Of a stretch of DNA of 27,584 bases, positions 1 through 7,597 are shown piece after piece. Numbering within the stretch: position 1 is the first letter of the stretch; every line of letters starts with the position of its first letter. The DNA lies in the NCBI GenBank assembly GCA_003499525.1, contig DNTB01000073.1:1-27584 (forward strand), given 5' to 3'. The stretch is from Flavobacteriales bacterium (GTDB taxonomy: Bacteria; Bacteroidota; Bacteroidia; Flavobacteriales_G; Salibacteraceae). A program made the translations under genes and the position numbers. The notes below the pieces were generated by a model. It was not told the origin of the DNA and searched no databases. It saw only the letters and a list, made by a program, of their open reading frames with translations.

Positions 1-374
1 GGGCAGGTCGCCTTCGTATGGAGCATTTGCCCGATTTTAGCGGTATGACCTATGGTGTTCTTGCTAAACGACTGCTCACCAAGCAGGCCGTTGTTCTCAG
101 TGATGCTAACCCCAGTTATAACGCTATTCAACCCCATGTGGAGCGTCATCAACCTAGCAAAACTGATCCCAAAAAAGCAGCCAAAGCCCTGCCCTGGGTG
201 CATATTGCCATCAGCAATGCCAAACGCGTGTTCCTCGGGATATACCATTCAATATCAGATTGTTGGCTGCAATGCTACCTGAATGAGTTCTGTTTCAAAT
301 TCAACCGAAGGTTTGAACGCCATATATCTGTCAATCAATTATTTACAGTAATCGCTACGAATCAACTACACTAA
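1..374 (+). mobile_element. 3' part of an IS1595-family (ISXO2-like) transposase, cut by the window edge
   Basis: The reading frame is open from the first bases of the window, so the ATG at 18 is internal and the true start lies to the left. The visible part matches the catalytic C-terminal half of ISXO2-like transposases: a basic strand followed by PDFSG, a segment VVLSDANPSYNAI carrying the second catalytic Asp, then LPWVHIAISNAKR and the family's closing block LGIYHSISDCWLQCYLNEF followed by FKFNRR. The tail after FNRR (to the TAA at 374) departs from the usual Y/F-G-x-x-LFDRLL ending, so the last ~20 residues may be altered. I see no clear terminal inverted repeat or target duplication on the right, and the left end is outside the window, so whether the element is intact cannot be judged. 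The next coding frame begins only 25 bases after the stop. Confidence 0.8.
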
Positions 375-399
375 AGCGGATATACATATTTTTATTTCA

Positions 400-1047
400 G
401 TGAAGCACATATTTTCATTCCTGGCTGTTGTATTGTTAATAGCTCATATGTTTTATTCAGAATTATTTGGGGTTAATACTCAGGAATTAAAACTATACGC
501 AAGTACATTTTATTCACTTTTTATAACCCTCTTTTTAACCATCCTATTTTGGCGTTTTGATTCGGAGAAAAAGCTTGCTCATGAGTATTTCTTTTTTTCT
601 TTCAAGTCCAGATACCAATTGGCGCTTAAGGATTTAGATCAACTGTATTTAAATTTTGACTTTACCATTTTTATTTTACTCTTCACTATTTTAATAGCGA
701 GATTCGGTAGCACCGGGAACAAGTTCGTAATATTGACCAACTCCGTACTCTTGAGTATTAATTTTGCTATAATTTATCTCCTATTTTTAATAGTCAACTA
801 TTGCAGCAGTATTGCAAGGAGAAAACAAAATATTAAGAATATATTGGCATTCATCAACCTTTTGGTAATACTTCCTGCAGTGTTTAGGGAGAAGTATGAG
901 CTTGCCAATGTTCTTTTTTCTTCTTCTCCACTGACCGGGATATACTTTATCAAAGATCACTATTTGACCCTGCTGATCGCGGTATTAATTCTGATTATCG
1001 AAATGTATCTTATTCGAAGATCGCTGTCGCAATGGAAAGTTCATTGA
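400..1047 (+). CDS. Membrane protein of an ABC-type exporter (possibly 5'-truncated by the IS)
   Basis: A 215-residue, strongly hydrophobic protein with about five membrane segments (roughly residues 5-20, 32-50, 70-90, 105-135 and 180-200) and short basic loops. I do not recognise the family. Its role as permease is inferred from the two genes that follow with overlaps of 16 and 14 bases: another membrane protein and an ABC ATPase. The start used here is GTG at 400, because no ATG is available nearby; the frame stays open back to 352, inside or at the edge of the IS. The native start and promoter may therefore have been removed by the insertion. No export signal or lipobox is seen. The existence of the coding region is well supported by length and overlap; the exact start and substrate are unknown. 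Confidence 0.65.
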   Translation: MKHIFSFLAVVLLIAHMFYSELFGVNTQELKLYASTFYSLFITLFLTILFWRFDSEKKLAHEYFFFSFKSRYQLALKDLDQLYLNFDFTIFILLFTILIARFGSTGNKFVILTNSVLLSINFAIIYLLFLIVNYCSSIARRKQNIKNILAFINLLVILPAVFREKYELANVLFSSSPLTGIYFIKDHYLTLLIAVLILIIEMYLIRRSLSQWKVH

Positions 1048-1658
1048 GATTGTTACGGCTGCTTTTTTGTTCACATATTCAAATGATAGTGAACAGTAAG
1101 TTGCAGATTCTCATTGCTCATTTTCTTTTAATGATCTCAATACCCGTATTCTATACATTGAATCACGAATTTTTAGTTATCCTAACTTCGACTGTCAGTG
1201 TTTTAACAGCATTTCTTCTGGCATCGGAAATAGATGAATTTATGAACCCAAAATTCAGGGTTCATTACGCCATTCCTGAGGTGTTTATTACATTTTCTAA
1301 GTACATGGTTTTCTTTCTTCTTTCAGTCTTGGGATACGTTTCAATTCAGTATATAAATTTTCAATATTTGATTAAAACAAATTCACTTGGAACGGTGTAC
1401 ACTGTATTATTAAAATCAAAAAATAGTGAAGTTATTATTGGTAATGCAATAATCTTTTTTTCTGCTATTCTGATGAGCACAATCATTCCAAGGTACAAGT
1501 ATTTCCTGAGGTTATTGGTGATAGCGCTGGGGTTAGTTTTGTTTAGGGCTATAGTGACCTTCATTTTAACAAGTGTTTCATTAAAAATATTAATGGTTTG
1601 TATTCTTATTACTTTAGTTTTTTGGGTACTCAAAAAAAGTTTAAATGTTAGAATTTAG
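1032..1658 (+). CDS. Second membrane protein of the ABC-type exporter module
   Basis: A 208-residue protein with about six hydrophobic segments (near residues 25-42, 45-65, 88-108, 130-150, 155-178, 183-202) and little soluble sequence, as expected for a half-size ABC-2-like permease. The family is not recognised by sequence. The ATG at 1032 overlaps the end of the preceding gene by 16 bases, and its own end overlaps the probable true start of the ATPase (ATG 1645) by 14 bases, so the three genes look translationally coupled. With the 215-residue protein it would make a two-subunit membrane channel driven by the downstream ATPase. The substrate cannot be read from the sequence. Confidence 0.65.
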   Translation: MESSLRLLRLLFCSHIQMIVNSKLQILIAHFLLMISIPVFYTLNHEFLVILTSTVSVLTAFLLASEIDEFMNPKFRVHYAIPEVFITFSKYMVFFLLSVLGYVSIQYINFQYLIKTNSLGTVYTVLLKSKNSEVIIGNAIIFFSAILMSTIIPRYKYFLRLLVIALGLVLFRAIVTFILTSVSLKILMVCILITLVFWVLKKSLNVRI

Positions 1659-2377
1659 TGGTGTATCTTTTAGGTATGGATCGGATATTTTGCACGAAGA
1701 TTAATCTGAAAATTAATATCGGAGAAAAGGTAGCATTATTAGGGCCTAATGGTGCCGGAAAATCAACCATTGCCTTGTTATCTGCAAATTTTTTGTTTCC
1801 GAATAGTGGTCAAGTCATATTTAACGGGGTAGCTTATAAGAGGAGTTCTTCGTTGCATCGCAAGAAAATTGGTATTGTATTAACGAACCCCTATTTAATC
1901 GACAAAATGAAAGTTGAGGAATATTGGCGATTTGTTGGTGGTGTCTTAGAAGTTTCAAATGATATTTTAAATTACAGAATCTTGGATTTATTTGAGTTAT
2001 TGAATTTGTCGTCTGAAAAAGGAAAAATGATCGGTAAATTGTCTCAAGGATCAAGAACTAAGGTTGCCATTGGAGCTGCTTTATTGCACAATCCTGAAAT
2101 GCTTCTTTTTGATGAACCCTTTTCTAATCTTGACCAAAACACGAGTTTGAAATTGGCCGCATTTCTCAAGGATAATAGTGCATCAAAAACTTTTTTAGTT
2201 GCATCGCATAACTTGAATTACCTGATAAGCATGGGGATTGATAGGTTTGTGCTATTGGAAAACGGGAGAGTTGTAAAAGATGTACCTTACAATGACCAGA
2301 GCTCTTTAGAAATGATTCACAGTTTTATTAATTCCTATGAAAAGAAAGAGTTCCATAGGCCTGATTGGTGGCGCTGA
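1645..2377 (+). pseudogene. ABC transporter ATPase with an apparent +1 frameshift near codon 17-19
   Basis: The main frame (open from GTG 1658) encodes an ABC ATPase: Walker A GPNGAGKST, a signature-like LSQGSRTKV, Walker B MLLFDEPFSNLD and the H-loop VASHN. The Q-loop position reads VLTNPYL, without Gln. The expected N-terminal strand and A-loop are missing from that frame but lie in the next one: ATG 1645 gives MLEFSGVSFRYGSDILHED before TAA at 1702. Dropping one base around 1695-1701 joins this to INLKINIGEKVALLG and gives a normal protein of 243 residues, including the aromatic A-loop (RYG). The total length of 733 bases is one more than a multiple of three, consistent with a single inserted base. 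This may be true inactivation, a sequencing error or recoding. The role is energising an exporter with the two upstream membrane proteins. Without the repair, translation from GTG 1658 would lack the A-loop strand. Confidence 0.75.
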
Positions 2378-2451
2378 GTATTCCACTGATTAAAACAAAC
2401 GTATTCTACATTTATCTACGATGCTATTCCAGGGAAACTTTCATATTATCC

Positions 2452-2946
2452 CTAACGATAAGCCATCCTTATTCCTATGCCATAGCTGGTAGACCATCCT
2501 TCTTTGTCAGTAACGCGTATGAGGAAATGATAATCTCCTTCATCAAATTGCCCGATAGTATTCGATAAGGGAATACTCAAAGGATCATCCGTGATGTACT
2601 CTGTTCTCCCATCAGGAATGGTAAAGTCTGCAATTCCCGTATAGGCATTTACTGGATCTTTCTTTGGGTCCAAATTGCATTCTACTGCCTCAGTGCTGTG
2701 CGAATGGTGGTCGAAGTTGTGGTGAATATCGATGCTGTATGAGCCAAGTTCCACATTGTCTGTAAACTTCAATCGAAATGCGAAGGGTTCACCAAAGTAT
2801 ACCGTATCACTGCACGATGTTGGGAAGGCTCCTGAAATGCTAAAATCTATAGCAGGTTTTGTAGTGTCAATTTCTTCGTCTTTTTCGCATGATGACACAA
2901 TAACTGAAAATAGAACTATTAAATAGAGATATAACTTGTTTTTCAT
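2452..2946 (-). CDS. Single-domain DUF4625-like His-rich lipoprotein
   Basis: A 164-residue lipoprotein. The start at 2946 gives the signal peptide MKNKLYLYLIVLFSVIVSSC with the lipid-bearing Cys at residue 20; an upstream in-frame ATG at 3048 lies inside the previous gene and adds no sensible sequence. The mature part begins after a KDEE spacer and holds one beta-sandwich domain resembling DUF4625, with the histidine cluster IDIHHNFDHHSHSTE near the middle and a closing strand GDYHFLIRVTDKEG. The clustered His residues and paired acidic residues suggest metal binding. It is the last gene of the minus-strand unit, 52 bases after the two-domain relative, and ends convergently with the ABC ATPase. 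Membrane anchoring is clear from the lipobox; zinc binding is an inference from composition and context. Confidence 0.75.
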   Translation of the reverse strand: MKNKLYLYLIVLFSVIVSSCEKDEEIDTTKPAIDFSISGAFPTSCSDTVYFGEPFAFRLKFTDNVELGSYSIDIHHNFDHHSHSTEAVECNLDPKKDPVNAYTGIADFTIPDGRTEYITDDPLSIPLSNTIGQFDEGDYHFLIRVTDKEGWSTSYGIGIRMAYR

Positions 2947-2998
2947 GATGCAGAAAAAGTAAAAGGTGTAGGCCCTGTCGGACCTACACGCAATAGTA

Positions 2999-3829
2999 TT
3001 AATTATGAATGTCAATATGGAAATGGTTTGAATATCCCCAGTTACCATCGTGATCGGTAGATTTTACAAGAATATAGTATTCACCATCTTTCCATGCATT
3101 ATCACCTCCTATAGCTGCGGGAGGATCGTTATTATCCATAGCGGCCCCAACATCGATAGAGGCAGTGAAATTATGTGAGGTTTCACTGTCAAAATCATGG
3201 GTGTGCAACATTACAATTACTGAAGAATGTGCAGCAGTTACCTCTGCATCTGCAATATTATCGTCCTCATAGACTAATGCTACCAGTAAACCATCCAGAT
3301 GATCATTATCTGAGACATTTCCTGATATGGTAATGGTTTCACCAGAATCGAAATGTTGCCCGTCAGATGGTGCTGACGATATAGTGATAACCGGCGCTTC
3401 GGTATCATTCGATTCCTCAAGCATTACCTCATCTTCCACCTCTGTTGTATTTCCTTCTTGATCGATAACCATCATATGAAAATGGTACTCACCGGCAGGA
3501 GTTCCTTCTGGAATCTCAACATGCTCATGGAAATCGGTGTTTTTTAGCCCTGCGAATTCTGTGAATAGTGCTACGATATCGTCACCCATTCCAGCTTCAT
3601 CATGCAGCTCTACCTCAATTACGGCAATTTTTCCTTCTGCAACTATTTCGGCATCCAGATGGAGATCGCCACCGATGGTGCCTATCTTATCGTTGTCGTA
3701 ACCGATTTCAAGGTTGTTGATTTCGGGTTTTGCAATAGGAGCCGGATCTTCATCTTTTTGACAAGATGAAACAAACGCCATAGAGGCTAAAACAGCGCTA
3801 AGTAGTAGGAATTTTAATTTTCGATTCAT
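2999..3829 (-). CDS. Two-domain DUF4625 His-rich lipoprotein
   Basis: A 276-residue lipoprotein with signal peptide and lipobox VSSC (Cys 23). The mature part carries two DUF4625-like beta-sandwich domains. The first (about residues 34-135) shows KPEINNLEIG, GGDLHLDAEI, DFHEHVEIP and EYHFHMMVIDQEGN. The second (about 145-276) shows PVITISSAP, VIVMLHTHDFDSETSH, GEYYILVKSTDHDGNWG and the tail HFHIDIHN. HxH and HxxH patterns recur at matching places in both domains, as expected of a metal-binding surface protein. It lies 28 bases downstream of the TonB receptor in the same direction, so it is probably co-transcribed and may hand metal to the receptor. The domain name is recalled from sequence style rather than a search; metal binding is inferred. 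Confidence 0.8.
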   Translation of the reverse strand: MNRKLKFLLLSAVLASMAFVSSCQKDEDPAPIAKPEINNLEIGYDNDKIGTIGGDLHLDAEIVAEGKIAVIEVELHDEAGMGDDIVALFTEFAGLKNTDFHEHVEIPEGTPAGEYHFHMMVIDQEGNTTEVEDEVMLEESNDTEAPVITISSAPSDGQHFDSGETITISGNVSDNDHLDGLLVALVYEDDNIADAEVTAAHSSVIVMLHTHDFDSETSHNFTASIDVGAAMDNNDPPAAIGGDNAWKDGEYYILVKSTDHDGNWGYSNHFHIDIHN

Positions 3830-3857
3830 GATTTTTAGTTTTGATTATTGACTTAGT

Positions 3858-6278
3858 TTAATTTTTATTAGTATTTCTGGAAAAAGGAATAGTTAAATTC
3901 AATATTATATTTCGCCCTGCTTCGGGCACATTTATCAGGCGGTAATAGCTGGTATGGTTGAAATACTTGGTATTGAACAGGTTACGAATTTGAAACGCAA
4001 TCTCAATTGGTTGGTTCTTAATATTTAAGCTACCACCTATGCCTAAACTAAATATCTGAAATCCAGGAGTGACTACTTCTGGAGGAACGATTTTATCCTG
4101 CAAGGCTGTGAGCCTGTAGTCGACAGATACGTATGCATTTCGTACAAAACCCAAGCGTTCTTTCTGATACTTTATATTAAAAAGTGCTGAAGCTGGTGGA
4201 GCAAAAGGAAGGGTAAAGCCTTTCTTAGGCCCCGATCGTTGCCTTGCATAGATGTATTCGCCCATCATGCCCAGTTGAAGGTTCTTCAAAATCTGGTAAT
4301 GCATGTGTATTTCACCACCGTATCGAAGTACTTCTGCTTCGTTGTAATAAAACACCTGATTGCCATTCCCATATAGCCTATCAAATTCTGAGCTTGGGTT
4401 GAGGTATATGTAATTAGTAAAGTAGTTAATAAATGGTGTAACACCTATGGCCCATTTTGAGGAGCTATACTCAACTCCTAAATCGAGCTGATACGACTCT
4501 TCAGGAGATAATTCAGGATCACCTACTTCAAAGCTGAAATGATGGTAATTAACACCATTGGCGGCTAACTCTTTGGCAATCGGCATACGAAAACTCTTAC
4601 CGACATTGGCTTTGATGATCCAATGATCCGGATGATAGCTGTATCCGACGGACCATGAAATGTTGGAAAAATTTCGGTTGATGTTTTCAGCTCGTTGTAA
4701 ATATCGATACGCAGTATCTCCATTTGCACTGATGTCAGGAGAGGGAAACCAATCGTAATATTCCTTTGAATCTATGTTGCCATAGTCATAGCGCAAACCG
4801 ACCTGAAAATGTCCATTCTCTGACACATAATGCTTTGCAATGAGAAAAGCTCCTGCACCATACTGCTGGTACTCCGGAATGATAAAACCTGAACCGCCGA
4901 TTTGATTGTCCTGAAATTCGCCATTTACGCCAAATAAAAGCTCTGTTCGATCACTCAAGTTATACGTGAGCCTGGCGTTTCCGGAGTAGACGCTCTTGTC
5001 GAATTCACGATCAAGATCAGCAGGAGAAACTAGGGTATCAGGGTATGTCGAGGGCATATACCCATGATTCACATACGCATTCCATTCCTGTCTGAAGTTT
5101 CGCTGATATCCTAGATCAAGCTCTAGCCTAACCTTGTTCCGTTGATAGGAACTGGTGCTGATGACTTTAAAATGATTTACGTTTTGGTAGGGATATTGAA
5201 TATCTCTATTTGATTTATCATGCAAATCGGTATCCACACGTCTCGGCTCAAGTCCATAGGCATTAGCGAAAAAACCATTTTTAACGGAAACATTGCTTAC
5301 CGTTAGCTCACTCTTCACATTGCCCTGAACATAGCCTAAAGTTCCATGAAGCCCGTTTTCTTTCCCCGCGGTATTGCGTACGAAATTGTCCTGAAGAGCT
5401 GCCCGATAATTATAAATATCAACACTATCGGTGGGTACCCTGAAATCGGCATAGTCCACAATAGTACCTCGAAAACTGCTGTAAAATCTGTCCTTTCTGG
5501 CGAAAAAAGAAACCGATCCTCCGATGGAGTAGTTGTTGGTTTTACCCGTTAAATCAACTGCTCCGCCCCAGGTATTCTTAGCGGGAATGCTGCGGTTCTT
5601 GATGTCGATGACACCTCCAATGGCGTCGGATCCGTACTGTAAGGATGATGGCCCTTTGATTACAACAATATCTTCAACAGCATACTGATCTATTTCCAAT
5701 CCATGTTCTGAACCCCATTGTTGTGCTTCATGCTTGATGTTATTTTCAACCACCACCACACGATTGAATCCGAGTCCTCGAATTACAGGTTTTGCCTGAC
5801 CGGCTCCGATGTCTATAGTGCTTACACCGGGTAATCTATCTAGCGAATTCATAAGACTACCACCCAAGTTTTGTTTCAGATATTGATCATCAACAACTTC
5901 TACACTAAGCGCCTCTTCTTGCTTTAGAGTTCGTGCGTAGTTATCTGTGACCACTAACTCGTGAAGGCTTAAGGTGTTTTCCACCAATTGAAATCTCAAT
6001 TTTTTATCCTGAGGTACGGAAACAGTTTTGGTCAAATCCTGATATCCAATAAAGGAAATTTCAACCTTGTAAATTCCTTCAATCAAACCGTTGAAGTGAA
6101 AGCTACCTGATTCATCGCTGGTTGTTCCCTTATCAGAGGATAACAAACGAATAGTTGCTCCGGGTAAAGGTCGGTCTTCATTATCAACGACCGTCCCTTT
6201 AAGCAAGTACTGCGCTTGCGCGACTGAAAAACTTAATGAAATGCTCACGCTAAGAAAAAGCATGAATAACTTGCTCAT
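3858..6278 (-). CDS. TonB-dependent outer-membrane receptor, probably for zinc or another metal
   Basis: An 806-residue receptor. The start at 6278 was chosen because it gives a normal signal peptide (MSKLFMLFLSV to VAQAQ); the frame continues upstream to 6380 but without signal-like sequence. Order of parts: carboxypeptidase-regulatory-like domain (about 22-110, GTVVDNEDRPLPGATIRLL and GIYKVEISFIGYQD), plug (about 110-235, with LDRLPGVSTIDIGAGQAKP, IRGLGFNRVVV and EDIVVIKGPSSLQYGSDAIGG), then a beta barrel ending LNLTIPF plus seven residues. The plug segment NIKHEAQQWGSEHGLEIDQ is rich in potential metal ligands and resembles the ZnuD-like branch of receptors. It sits between the regulator/small-protein pair and two His-rich lipoproteins, all on the same strand. 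TonB-linked import is secure; the metal identity is inferred from the neighbours. Confidence 0.92.
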   Translation of the reverse strand: MSKLFMLFLSVSISLSFSVAQAQYLLKGTVVDNEDRPLPGATIRLLSSDKGTTSDESGSFHFNGLIEGIYKVEISFIGYQDLTKTVSVPQDKKLRFQLVENTLSLHELVVTDNYARTLKQEEALSVEVVDDQYLKQNLGGSLMNSLDRLPGVSTIDIGAGQAKPVIRGLGFNRVVVVENNIKHEAQQWGSEHGLEIDQYAVEDIVVIKGPSSLQYGSDAIGGVIDIKNRSIPAKNTWGGAVDLTGKTNNYSIGGSVSFFARKDRFYSSFRGTIVDYADFRVPTDSVDIYNYRAALQDNFVRNTAGKENGLHGTLGYVQGNVKSELTVSNVSVKNGFFANAYGLEPRRVDTDLHDKSNRDIQYPYQNVNHFKVISTSSYQRNKVRLELDLGYQRNFRQEWNAYVNHGYMPSTYPDTLVSPADLDREFDKSVYSGNARLTYNLSDRTELLFGVNGEFQDNQIGGSGFIIPEYQQYGAGAFLIAKHYVSENGHFQVGLRYDYGNIDSKEYYDWFPSPDISANGDTAYRYLQRAENINRNFSNISWSVGYSYHPDHWIIKANVGKSFRMPIAKELAANGVNYHHFSFEVGDPELSPEESYQLDLGVEYSSSKWAIGVTPFINYFTNYIYLNPSSEFDRLYGNGNQVFYYNEAEVLRYGGEIHMHYQILKNLQLGMMGEYIYARQRSGPKKGFTLPFAPPASALFNIKYQKERLGFVRNAYVSVDYRLTALQDKIVPPEVVTPGFQIFSLGIGGSLNIKNQPIEIAFQIRNLFNTKYFNHTSYYRLINVPEAGRNIILNLTIPFSRNTNKN

Positions 6279-6333
6279 ATACAAGCAGTTGAGAATTAAA
6301 GCAATTGAAATCGTAGGAGTGGTGCGGGTGGAG

Positions 6334-6702
6334 TTATTGTGGAGGTGCTCTCGGTATTTTATTGGATGGGACAGCTGCATTGGCTAAGTCAACAAGGAGC
6401 TGTTTAAATTGAATTAGAACTCGAGTTGAAGCAGCGTTAATGACGTGTTCAGGAGAAATGTCCTGAACATAAAAATCAAAGTCGCAAATGAGACAGATTT
6501 CGTGCACGACAATCTCCGAAAGGGTAGAACTTAAGATTTCACTTCTTTGGTTCTGTACCTTTTGTCCTTCATCGGGGTGTGAGCTTATTCTTTCGTGATT
6601 TAAGAGGCTCTGGTGTTCTCCCACATGCACATATCTGTACGTATATGCTCCACTCAGGATCAGTAGTAATATAAGGGCAATATATCTGTTTGCTTTTGTC
6701 AT
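6334..6702 (-). CDS. Small exported or membrane-anchored protein with a CxxC motif
   Basis: A 122-residue protein with one hydrophobic N-terminal segment (residues 7-22, YIALILLLILSGAYTY) that would act as an uncleaved anchor or signal peptide. The rest is polar and probably periplasmic, with scattered histidines (HVGEHQ, HERISSHPDE) and the segment VVHEICLICDFDFYVQD, a CxxC flanked by His and Asp residues. I do not recognise a named family. Its ATG follows the regulator's TAA with no gap, and 55 bases separate it from the receptor's start, so it is embedded in the operon. A metal-binding or delivery role in the periplasm is plausible from the Cys/His content and location, but this is inference. 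The coding call is supported by the exact TAA-ATG junction. Confidence 0.75.
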   Translation of the reverse strand: MTKANRYIALILLLILSGAYTYRYVHVGEHQSLLNHERISSHPDEGQKVQNQRSEILSSTLSEIVVHEICLICDFDFYVQDISPEHVINAASTRVLIQFKQLLVDLANAAVPSNKIPRAPPQ

Positions 6703-7125
6703 TTATTGAACCCGCGTTGATTTCATCTCGGAGCACTTATCGCATTTGCCCTTTAACACAAGCTCCACCTCATATATTTTATAATGCTTTGGCACAACGA
6801 CTTCAGGGATTTCAGCAACATCAATGCACTGAACCGCATCACAGACTTTACAATAAAAATGGGCGTGTTGTTTCCTGTTCGTTATTGATTTGTCTAACTC
6901 ATATTTAACCACCTGACTGTCTACGACTATTTTATGAATGATTCCATGCTCATCCAGCGTTTTGAAGGATCTGTAGAATGTGGTTCGGTCAAAGCTACTT
7001 TCCAGCTTCTCACGTATTTCATTTTCTGAAAGGGCATTTCCGGATTCAATCATTAAGTCCAGGATGCCAATGCGGCAACCTGTCGCTTTCAACTGATGTT
7101 CACTTAATATCTCAGCAGATTCCAT
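6703..7125 (-). CDS. Fur/Zur-family metal-responsive repressor
   Basis: A 140-residue Fur-family regulator. The winged helix covers about residues 1-78, with the recognition region DRTTFYRSFKTLDEHGIIHKI. The C-terminal metal-binding dimer domain holds HAHFYCKVCDAVQC (His 87, His 89, Cys 92, Cys 95) and KGKCDKC (Cys 128, Cys 131), i.e. the four-Cys structural zinc site of this family. The start at 7125 is preferred over the in-frame ATG at 7188 because the latter lies inside an operator palindrome and adds a hydrophobic, non-homologous stretch. It heads a five-gene minus-strand unit with the TonB receptor and His-rich lipoproteins and probably represses its own promoter. Zinc is the best guess; Fe or Mn sensing cannot be excluded by sequence alone. 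Confidence 0.88.
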   Translation of the reverse strand: MESAEILSEHQLKATGCRIGILDLMIESGNALSENEIREKLESSFDRTTFYRSFKTLDEHGIIHKIVVDSQVVKYELDKSITNRKQHAHFYCKVCDAVQCIDVAEIPEVVVPKHYKIYEVELVLKGKCDKCSEMKSTRVQ

Positions 7126-7144
7126 TAATACCCCAATTGCTAAA

Positions 7145-7159
7145 TGCAACGATGTTGCA
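7145..7159 (-). promoter_or_regulatory. Proximal Fur/Zur-type operator palindrome
   Basis: TGCAACGATGTTGCA is a perfect 6-3-6 inverted repeat lying 20 bases upstream of the regulator's start and touching the -7 element. It is one of two identical-arm palindromes in this promoter. The placement over the -7/transcription start fits repression. Confidence 0.75.
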
Positions 7160-7188
7160 AATATGATCAAAATGCAACAATGTTGCAA
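7158..7188 (-). promoter_or_regulatory. Promoter of the metal-uptake operon
   Basis: On the minus strand, TTG (7188-7186), 20 bases, then CATATTTG (7165-7158), one mismatch from the Bacteroidota -7 consensus TAnnTTTG. Transcription would begin near 7150, giving a leader of about 25 bases before the ATG at 7125. Both operator palindromes overlap these elements. Confidence 0.55.
7173..7187 (-). promoter_or_regulatory. Distal Fur/Zur-type operator palindrome
   Basis: TGCAACAATGTTGCA is the second 6-3-6 palindrome, 28 bases centre-to-centre from the proximal copy, so both present the same general face over nearly three helical turns. It covers the -33 region. A looser TGCA-N6-TGCA at 7197-7210 might be a degenerate third half-site pair. 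Confidence 0.75.
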
Positions 7189-7597
7189 TAGGTGTTTGCA
7201 TTGTTGTGCACAGGTCAGTTTTACTTGAATAACAAGCAGTTGTTAACTTTCAGGCTGGAAGGGGATTTCAAAGCACGAGGAATCTCACATTGGGTGCGCC
7301 CATGAAACAATCCCTGCGTTTGGTGTGCTGTAGGCTGTAAACTCACTGATCACATGAATATTTCCAACACTTTCTGAGCTATTTTTGGAATTCGCTCAAG
7401 TGTTAAAAAGATGCAGAACAATGAAGAAACAAAAGGAAACCATCAAAAGAATCATTGTCGTAGTCTTCCCGGCGGCTTTGAGCGGAATGTTAGGTGATAC
7501 GAATAAGTGAAGGAATTAATTTGAAATCGACTGGCCGGCTTTGGACTTAAACATTCCAACACCTGGTTTTATAAAGTTTTGGCTTTAAAATTTACTT
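7189..7597. other. Intergenic stretch between the divergent metal operon and the membrane-protein gene
   Basis: Beyond the operators at its left edge I see no firm gene. One short plus-strand frame, 7421-7510, reads MKKQKETIKRIIVVVFPAAL and ends after 29 codons with no ribosome site. It looks like a possible signal/anchor segment but could be chance or a remnant. No clear terminator or RNA structure is visible. Confidence 0.4.

Noticed and set aside
7126..7188. Longer N-terminus of the Fur-family protein starting at 7188
   Set aside because: The extra 21 codons run through both operator palindromes and the promoter, and encode a hydrophobic stretch unlike Fur proteins.
7421..7510. Small 29-codon frame starting MKKQKETIKRIIVVVF
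   Set aside because: Not called as a gene: too short, no ribosome site and no similarity I can name; mentioned only as a possible remnant.
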